Source of the DNA: Thermohalobaculum sp038524325
GTDB taxonomy: Bacteria; Pseudomonadota; Alphaproteobacteria; Rhodobacterales; Rhodobacteraceae
Direction of reading: 5' to 3'
NCBI GenBank assembly: GCA_038524325.1
Contig: JBCBIS010000148.1
Location: 1 to 10,598, forward strand
DNA length: 10,598 nt
Shown here one piece after another: positions 6,275 to 10,598 of the stretch; the first letter of the stretch is position 1, and each line of letters opens with the position of its first letter. Position numbers and translations under genes: made by a program. Under the pieces are notes generated by a model. The model did not search any database. It was not told where the DNA came from and saw nothing but the letters and a program-made list of their open reading frames with translations.

Positions 6275-7147
6275 ATGCCAAGCCTTAAGGACCTGAAAAA
6301 CCGGATCAATTCGGTTAAGTCGACGCGCAAGATTACCTCGGCCATGAAAATGGTGGCCGCGGCGAAACTGCGCCGTGCGCAGGAAGCGGCCGAGGCTGCC
6401 CGTCCCTTTGCCGAGCGAATGGACACTGTTCTGGGCAACCTCGCGCGCGGGGCGAAGGACTCTCCCTCCGCGCCACGCCTGCTGGCTGGGACCGGGTCGG
6501 ACAAGGTGCATATGCTGGTCGTCGCCACCTCGGAGCGGGGCCTGTGCGGCGGATTCAACAGCCAGATCGTCAAACTGGCGCGGACCCATGCGGACAGGCT
6601 GCTCTCCGAGGGCAAGACGGTCAAAATCCTCACCATCGGCAAGAAGGGGCGCGAACAGCTCCGCCGCACCTATGGCGAATTGCTGGTCGGTCATGTCGAT
6701 CTGAGCGATGTGAAGCGGCTCGGCTATTCGGACGCCCACAAGATCGCTCAGGACGTGCTGACCCGCTTCGACGCCGGCGAATTCGACGTCGCGACGCTGT
6801 TCTATAACGAGTTCAAATCGGTGATCAGCCAGATCCCGACCGCGCTGCAACTGATCCCCGCCACCTTTGAAGAGGCCGAGGATGCCGAGCCGGTGAACTA
6901 TGAATACGAGCCGGAGGAAGGCGAGATCCTGGCCGACCTGCTGCCGCGCAATCTGGGCGTGCAGGTCTTCCGCGGTCTGCTGGAGAACGCCGCCTCGGAG
7001 CAAGGCGCCCGGATGAGCGCCATGGACAATGCGACGCGCAATGCGGGCGAGATGATCGACCGGCTGACCATCCAATACAACCGCTCGCGCCAAGCCGCCA
7101 TCACCAGCGAGCTGATCGAGATCATTTCGGGCGCCGAGGCGCTCTGA
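6275..7147 (+). CDS. atpG: ATP synthase F1 subunit gamma
   Basis: A 290-residue protein, close to the usual size of about 290. Gamma is the central shaft that turns inside the alpha3beta3 ring and couples proton flow in F0 to catalysis. The two ends are the conserved coiled-coil helices: N-terminal LKDLKNRINSVKSTRKITSA (residues 4-23) and C-terminal AMDNATRNAGEMIDRL plus SELIEIISGAEAL (278-290). The middle is a Rossmann-like globular domain with SERGLCGGFN (about 86-95). The start has AGGAG at 6261-6265, 9 nt upstream. It stands 24 nt after atpA and 15 nt before atpD, clearly in one operon. I see nothing unusual in it. Confidence 0.97.
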   Translation: MPSLKDLKNRINSVKSTRKITSAMKMVAAAKLRRAQEAAEAARPFAERMDTVLGNLARGAKDSPSAPRLLAGTGSDKVHMLVVATSERGLCGGFNSQIVKLARTHADRLLSEGKTVKILTIGKKGREQLRRTYGELLVGHVDLSDVKRLGYSDAHKIAQDVLTRFDAGEFDVATLFYNEFKSVISQIPTALQLIPATFEEAEDAEPVNYEYEPEEGEILADLLPRNLGVQVFRGLLENAASEQGARMSAMDNATRNAGEMIDRLTIQYNRSRQAAITSELIEIISGAEAL

Positions 7148-7162
7148 CGAGAGGAGAAACCC

Positions 7163-8584
7163 ATGGGCATCCAGGGCAAAATCACGCAGGTCATCGGCGC
7201 CGTCGTCGACGTTCAGTTCGACGATCACCTGCCGGAGATCCTCAACGCGCTCGAGACCGACAATAACGGCAACCGTCTGGTGCTGGAAGTCGCGCAACAC
7301 CTGGGCGAGAGCACGGTGCGCACCATTGCGATGGATGCGACCGAGGGTCTGGTCCGTGGCCAGCCGGTGACCGATACCGACCAACCGATCGCCGTGCCCG
7401 TGGGCACTGGCACGTTGGGCCGCATCATGAATGTGGTCGGCGAGCCGATCGACGAAAAGGGCCCGGTCGAGACCGCCGACAAGCGCGCCATCCACCAGGC
7501 CGCGCCGGATTTCGTCGCTCAGTCGACCGAGAGCGAGATCCTGGTCACCGGCATCAAGGTCGTCGACCTGCTCGCGCCTTACTCGAAGGGTGGGAAGATC
7601 GGCCTGTTTGGCGGCGCCGGCGTCGGCAAGACCGTGCTGATCATGGAACTGATCAACAACATCGCAAAGGCGCACTCCGGCTATTCGGTGTTTGCCGGTG
7701 TGGGAGAGCGGACCCGCGAAGGCAACGATCTCTATCACGAGATGATCGAGTCCAACGTCATCGTGCCGGACAATCTGCCCGACTCGAAAGTGGCGCTGGT
7801 CTATGGCCAGATGAACGAACCGCCGGGGGCCCGCGCTCGCGTCGCCCTGACCGGTCTGACCCTGGCCGAGCAGTTCCGCGACGAAACCGGGACCGACGTT
7901 CTGTTCTTCGTCGACAACATCTTCCGCTTTACCCAGGCCGGTTCGGAAGTGTCGGCGCTGTTGGGCCGGATCCCCTCGGCCGTGGGCTATCAGCCGACGC
8001 TGGCGACCGATATGGGCGCGATGCAGGAGCGGATCACCTCGACCAAGAACGGCTCGATCACCTCGGTGCAGGCGATCTATGTGCCTGCGGATGACCTGAC
8101 CGACCCGGCACCGGCGACCTCGTTCGCCCACCTGGATGCGACCACCGTTCTCAACCGCTCGATCGCCGAGCTGGGCATCTACCCGGCGGTGGACCCGCTC
8201 GACTCGACCAGCCGGATCCTGGATCCGCAGGTGATCGGCGAGGAGCATTACGACACGGCGCGCTCCGTGCAGGGGATCCTGCAACGCTATAAATCGCTGC
8301 AAGACATCATCGCGATCCTGGGGATGGACGAACTCAGCGAAGAAGACAAGCTGACCGTGGCCCGCGCCCGCAAGGTGCAGCGCTTCCTCAGCCAGCCGTT
8401 CTTTGTGGCCGAGGTGTTCACCGGCTCGCCCGGCAAGCTGGTGCCGCTCGAAAAAACCATCGCCGGCTTCAAGGCACTGGTGGCGGGCGAGTACGATCAC
8501 CTGCCCGAGGCCGCCTTCTACATGGTCGGCGATATGGACGAAGCGGTCGCCAAGGCGCAGAAAATGGCCGAAGAGGCCGCCTGA
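7163..8584 (+). CDS. atpD: ATP synthase F1 subunit beta (catalytic)
   Basis: A 473-residue protein. It forms the three catalytic sites that make or hydrolyse ATP (EC 7.1.2.2). In order: N-terminal beta-barrel, Walker A GGAGVGKT (150-157, catalytic K156), GERTREGND (181-189) with the catalytic glutamate E182, Walker B LFFVDN (247-252), ALLGRIPSAVGYQPTLATDM (265-284), the family signature PAVDPLDSTS (341-350), and the DELSEED lever (389-395) that contacts gamma. All key residues are present. A GAGGAG ribosome binding site precedes the ATG and the MGIQGKITQVIGAVVDVQF start is typical. It is followed by a 54-nt spacer with a hairpin before atpC, the longest gap inside the operon. Confidence 0.98.
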   Translation: MGIQGKITQVIGAVVDVQFDDHLPEILNALETDNNGNRLVLEVAQHLGESTVRTIAMDATEGLVRGQPVTDTDQPIAVPVGTGTLGRIMNVVGEPIDEKGPVETADKRAIHQAAPDFVAQSTESEILVTGIKVVDLLAPYSKGGKIGLFGGAGVGKTVLIMELINNIAKAHSGYSVFAGVGERTREGNDLYHEMIESNVIVPDNLPDSKVALVYGQMNEPPGARARVALTGLTLAEQFRDETGTDVLFFVDNIFRFTQAGSEVSALLGRIPSAVGYQPTLATDMGAMQERITSTKNGSITSVQAIYVPADDLTDPAPATSFAHLDATTVLNRSIAELGIYPAVDPLDSTSRILDPQVIGEEHYDTARSVQGILQRYKSLQDIIAILGMDELSEEDKLTVARARKVQRFLSQPFFVAEVFTGSPGKLVPLEKTIAGFKALVAGEYDHLPEAAFYMVGDMDEAVAKAQKMAEEAA

Positions 8585-8600
8585 GCCCGCTAACGCATCC

Positions 8601-8623
8601 AGGGGCGCCTAAACCGCGCCTCT
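8601..8623 (+). other. Intercistronic hairpin between atpD and atpC
   Basis: AGGGGCGC (8601-8608) pairs with GCGCCTCT (8616-8623), eight pairs with one G-U wobble, around a 7-nt loop CTAAACC. It ends 3 nt before the GGAGG ribosome binding site of atpC (8627-8631). There is no T-run, so it is not a standard terminator. It could protect the 3' end of the upstream message or limit translation of atpC, since epsilon is needed at one third of the level of beta. This role is an inference. Confidence 0.5.
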
Positions 8624-8638
8624 TCCGGAGGACGACAG

Positions 8639-9034
8639 ATGGCCGATATACTGACCTTCGAACTGGTGAGCCCAGAGCGAAAACTCGATTCGACGGAAGC
8701 CGAGGCGGTGACGATCCCCGGGATGCTGGGCGATCTGACGGCGATGGCGAACCACGCGCCGTTCCTGACGACCCTGCGTCCGGGCTTCGTCACCGTGTCG
8801 GGCGGCCCGTCCGAGGGCCGCTACCTCGTGACCGGCGGGTTCGCCGAGATTTCCTCGAACACGGTCTCGGTTCTGGCCGAGGAAGCGTTCAAGGCCGAGG
8901 AAATCGACGCGGCCTGGCTCGAGGGGCGCATCGCGACGGCCGAAAAGTCGCTCGAAGATGTCGCTGCGGACCGCATGCAGGCCGAAACGCAGCGCCTGAA
9001 CGATCTGCGCGCATTGAGCGATCAACTCGGCTGA
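8639..9034 (+). CDS. atpC: ATP synthase F1 subunit epsilon
   Basis: A 131-residue protein, typical of alphaproteobacterial epsilon (slightly shorter than the 139 of E. coli). Epsilon binds gamma and the c-ring at the base of the central stalk, and in many bacteria its C-terminal helices can block ATP hydrolysis. The N-terminal beta-sandwich includes FELVSPERKL (7-16), the conserved IPGMLGDLTAMANHAPFLTTLRPG region (about 26-49) and TGGFAEI (65-71). The C-terminal two-helix part (about 88-131) is rich in A, E, K and R. GGAGG at 8627-8631 sets the start, 7 nt before the ATG. It is the last gene of the operon. In Paracoccus the inhibitory role is carried mainly by a separate zeta protein, which is not in this window. 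Confidence 0.96.
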   Translation: MADILTFELVSPERKLDSTEAEAVTIPGMLGDLTAMANHAPFLTTLRPGFVTVSGGPSEGRYLVTGGFAEISSNTVSVLAEEAFKAEEIDAAWLEGRIATAEKSLEDVAADRMQAETQRLNDLRALSDQLG

Positions 9035-9041
9035 TCAGGCC

Positions 9042-9076
9042 CGGGCGGCATCTCTAAGGCCCGTTCTTTCATTTTT
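9042..9076 (+). terminator. Possible weak intrinsic terminator after atpC
   Basis: CGGGC (9042-9046) pairs with GCCCG (9059-9063) around a 12-nt loop, followed directly by a T-rich tail (9064-9076) of 10 T in 13 positions. Its place, 8 nt after the atpC stop, is right for the end of the atp operon. The stem is only 5 bp, so termination may be partial and the lectin gene could be reached by read-through. Confidence 0.4.
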
Positions 9077-9126
9077 GTCACATCTCTGCCATAGTCACAC
9101 CCGGTCGCGTATCAATGGGTGGGACC

Positions 9127-9471
9127 ATGTCGATTCAGTACAGCACGGGCAGTTTGACCACGGCTTCCGGAACGGAACTCGTTTTTGATCATATCGAGGA
9201 CTCCGGTCCGATGTGGACCGAAAAGGGCGAGCGCTGGGCGGAGAAGACGATCCGCTTCGAAGCGCCGTTCGACAAGGCGCCGCAAGTGCTTCTATCGGTC
9301 GAGATGATCGATGCGGATCACTCAACAAATCTCCGCCTGCAGCTTCGGCCCGAGGACGTGCGCCGGGGCAGTTTCAAAGCAGTGGCTTATACTTGGAGCG
9401 ACACGCGGATCGGCCGTCTTTCCATCTCGTGGATGGCAATCGGGCGCACCGGCAGCGAATGGGACGTTTGA
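9127..9471 (+). CDS. H-type lectin domain protein
   Basis: A 114-residue protein with no signal peptide or membrane segment. The second half fits the H-type lectin fold: the PF..PPxV-like FEAPFDKAPQVLLSVEMIDAD (44-64), NLRLQL (68-73), the aromatic FKAVAYTWSDT (83-93) and the closing SISWMAIG (99-106). This fold was first described in snail agglutinins and Dictyostelium discoidins, which bind N-acetylgalactosamine-type sugars. Bacterial relatives are mostly uncharacterised, so sugar binding here is not proven. I prefer the ATG at 9127, which has a GGTGGGA ribosome-binding-like stretch just upstream, over an in-frame ATG at 9115, which has none; the longer form would be 118 residues. It follows atpC after an AT-richer 92-nt gap and converges on rppH, whose stop is 16 nt away. 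The absence of a secretion signal is odd for a lectin; the protein may act inside the cell or leave by another route. Confidence 0.8.
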   Translation: MSIQYSTGSLTTASGTELVFDHIEDSGPMWTEKGERWAEKTIRFEAPFDKAPQVLLSVEMIDADHSTNLRLQLRPEDVRRGSFKAVAYTWSDTRIGRLSISWMAIGRTGSEWDV

Positions 9472-9487
9472 CGCGGCCGAGGCGCGG

Positions 9488-9979
9488 TCAGAGCAGGTCC
9501 TGAAACTCGGCGAACACCCGTGCATAGGTGTCGCGCTTAAAGGGCACGATCTTCCTGAGCAGCTCGCTTTCCTCCATCCAGGCCCAACTGCGGAACTCCG
9601 GCTCGGCCGTATCGATCCGAATTTCGCTGTCATCGCCGAGGAAGCGCAGGATGAACCAGCGCTGGGTCTGACCACGATACCGCCCCTTCCACAGTTTCGG
9701 GACGAGATGGCGCGGCAGGTCATAGGCATGCCACTCGCTGCTCTCACGCAGCACTTCGACATGGGAATCGACGATCCCGGTTTCCTCGGTCAACTCGCGC
9801 AGCGCAGCCTGCACCGGGGTCTCGCCATGATCGATCCCGCCTTGCGGCATTTGCCAGGCATCCATCGCGTTGTCGATGCGCTGCCCGGCAAAGATATGCC
9901 CGTCACCATTCAAAACGACCAACCCGACGCAGGGCCGGTAGGGCAGTTTCGCGATCGCTTCGTCCGAAAGATATCCCAT
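9488..9979 (-). CDS. rppH: RNA pyrophosphohydrolase (Nudix hydrolase RppH)
   Basis: A 163-residue cytosolic Nudix enzyme. RppH strips pyrophosphate from the 5'-triphosphate end of mRNAs and so exposes them to RNase E decay; family members were earlier called nudH or dinucleoside polyphosphate hydrolases. The 23-residue Nudix box runs from G47 to I69 in full consensus form: G, then E53, R61-E62-L63, E65-E66, G68. The N-terminal YRPCVGLVVLNGDG (14-27) and GQRID (32-36), together with WQMPQGGID (42-50), are specific to the RppH branch. The start at 9979 fits the family, but no Shine-Dalgarno sequence is visible in front of it. Instead, a small GC hairpin lies 11 nt upstream. It follows ctpA by 41 nt on the same strand and is probably co-transcribed. 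Confidence 0.95.
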   Translation of the reverse strand: MGYLSDEAIAKLPYRPCVGLVVLNGDGHIFAGQRIDNAMDAWQMPQGGIDHGETPVQAALRELTEETGIVDSHVEVLRESSEWHAYDLPRHLVPKLWKGRYRGQTQRWFILRFLGDDSEIRIDTAEPEFRSWAWMEESELLRKIVPFKRDTYARVFAEFQDLL

Positions 9980-9990
9980 TGGTCGTCAGG

Positions 9991-10012
9991 CCCGAGGGGT
10001 TACCCCCCCGGG
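9991..10012 (-). other. Hairpin between ctpA and rppH
   Basis: On the minus strand CCCG (10012-10009) pairs with CGGG (9994-9991), and GGGG with CCCC (10006-10003 with 9999-9996), around a 3-nt TAA loop with a small internal bulge. It contains a run of seven G. It ends 11 nt before the rppH start in a place where a ribosome binding site would normally be. There is no T-run, so it is not an intrinsic terminator. Confidence 0.35.
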
Positions 10013-10020
10013 ATTGTCAC

Positions 10021-10598
10021 TCATCGTGCTGCGTCATAGATGGCCAGACCGGCCAGGAGATCCAGCGCATAGGCCAGCTGAAAGTCCTCCGATCGAAGCT
10101 TCGCGGTCGCTTCATGGCGGGTCCGTTCGTCTTCGAGCTGCTCGCGTTCGTCATCGGACAGCTCGTTCGACAGTGAGCCGCGCAGATCTGCCTCGGACCG
10201 GTTGCGACGCTCGGCCTCGACCTCGTCGGCATCGGTGACCCGGCGTTCTTCGACCAGGATATCCGGCTCGATGCCCAGCGCCTGGATCGAGCGGCCCGAT
10301 GGGGTGAAGTACCGCGCCGTCGTCAGCTTCATGGCGCCTTTGTCGCCGAGCCGCATCACGGTCTGGACCGAGCCTTTGCCGAAGCTCTTCGCGCCAAGGA
10401 TGATCGCCCGGCGCTGATCCTGCAACGCGCCGGCGACGATCTCGGAGGCCGAAGCAGAACCTTCGTTGATCAGCACCACCAGCGGCTTGCCATCGGTCAG
10501 ATCGCCCGAGCGTGCATTCACCCGGTCGGCCTCCTCAAGGTCGCGGCCGCGGGTCGAGACGATCTCGCCTGTCTCCAGAAACGCATCCGAGACGGCGA
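10021..10598 (-). CDS. ctpA: C-terminal processing protease, S41 family, C-terminal part (runs off right edge)
   Basis: The frame is open from the right edge to a TGA at 10023-10021, about 192 codons, so the N-terminal part (signal peptide, PDZ domain) lies outside the window. The serine/lysine catalytic core is visible. VVLINEGSASASEIVAGAL carries the nucleophile; by the usual 25-residue spacing this should be the middle serine at 10452-10450. SFGKGSVQT holds the general-base lysine at 10377-10375. The segments LTTARYFTPSGRSIQALGI and EPDI that follow are typical of CtpA. The last 75 or so residues are charged and helical (many E, D and R), a common tail in alphaproteobacterial members. The family consists of exported periplasmic proteases that trim or degrade envelope proteins. 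A GTG at 10521 looks like a start but lies inside the protease core. rppH follows 41 nt downstream. Confidence 0.93.
   Translation of the reverse strand, partial: AVSDAFLETGEIVSTRGRDLEEADRVNARSGDLTDGKPLVVLINEGSASASEIVAGALQDQRRAIILGAKSFGKGSVQTVMRLGDKGAMKLTTARYFTPSGRSIQALGIEPDILVEERRVTDADEVEAERRNRSEADLRGSLSNELSDDEREQLEDERTRHEATAKLRSEDFQLAYALDLLAGLAIYDAAR

Noticed and set aside
6131..8500. A long open frame of 789 codons on the minus strand opposite atpG and atpD
   Set aside because: It lies fully antisense to two highly conserved ATP synthase genes. Its product is rich in H, R, D, G and Q in the way of GC-rich shadow frames, and it resembles no family I know.
9075..9115. TTGTCA (9075-9080) as a -35 box for the lectin gene
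   Set aside because: The -35 match is good, but no acceptable -10 box lies 16-18 nt downstream; CATAGT (9090-9095) is too close and TATCAA (9110-9115) too far.
9311..10039. A 242-codon open frame on the plus strand across the lectin 3' end and rppH
   Set aside because: It overlaps two real genes in other frames and is antisense to the Nudix box of rppH.
10519..10521. GTG as the start of the protease gene
   Set aside because: The frame continues open to the right edge with residues typical of the protease core (VSDAFLETGEIVSTRGR), so the true start is outside the window.
1..10598. CRISPR arrays, insertion sequences, tRNA or rRNA genes
   Set aside because: No regularly spaced repeats, terminal inverted repeats with a transposase, cloverleaf or rRNA-like stretch could be found by eye on either strand.

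Overview
The window looks like a core chromosomal segment of a GC-rich alphaproteobacterium, most likely of the Rhodobacterales (Rhodobacter/Paracoccus/Roseobacter type). I base this on three things. The five F1 ATP synthase genes stand alone as atpH-atpA-atpG-atpD-atpC without the F0 genes, which is the usual alphaproteobacterial split. The neighbours (an Fsa-type transaldolase with a DUF484 gene, PriA, DUF1203, an H-type lectin protein, RppH and a C-terminal processing protease) are familiar from that order. Codon third positions are strongly G/C. No mobile element, CRISPR array, rRNA or tRNA gene is visible, and every complete gene appears intact.

Left part (1-1168): on the minus strand, a small transaldolase gene (416-1069) is followed 13 nt later by the start of a DUF484-family gene that runs off the left edge. 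A plausible sigma70-type promoter for this pair (1108-1136) lies in the 99-nt gap shared with the divergent priA gene. Centre-left (1169-3922): priA, encoding the replication-restart helicase, and then a small cysteine-rich DUF1203 gene, both on the plus strand.

Centre (3923-9034): a 229-nt leader that can form several short hairpins precedes the atp operon. The genes encode the F1 subunits delta, alpha, gamma, beta and epsilon. They are tightly spaced: atpH and atpA overlap by one base, atpA-atpG are 24 nt apart, atpG-atpD 15 nt, and atpD-atpC 54 nt. The last gap carries an 8-bp hairpin just before the atpC ribosome binding site. Together the products form the soluble catalytic head and central/peripheral stalk parts of the ATP synthase; the membrane F0 part must be encoded elsewhere.

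Right part (9035-10598): a small H-type lectin-domain protein on the plus strand converges on a minus-strand pair, ctpA (partial, running off the right edge) followed by rppH. RppH removes pyrophosphate from the 5' end of mRNA, and CtpA is an exported S41-family protease.

I found no convincing sign of an undescribed system. The items most worth a second look are the structured atp leader, the hairpin in front of atpC, the H-lectin protein wedged beside the ATP synthase operon, the cysteine pattern of the DUF1203 protein, and the hairpin-before-start arrangement at rppH. All hairpins were found by eye and not by energy calculation; in DNA this GC-rich some will be chance.
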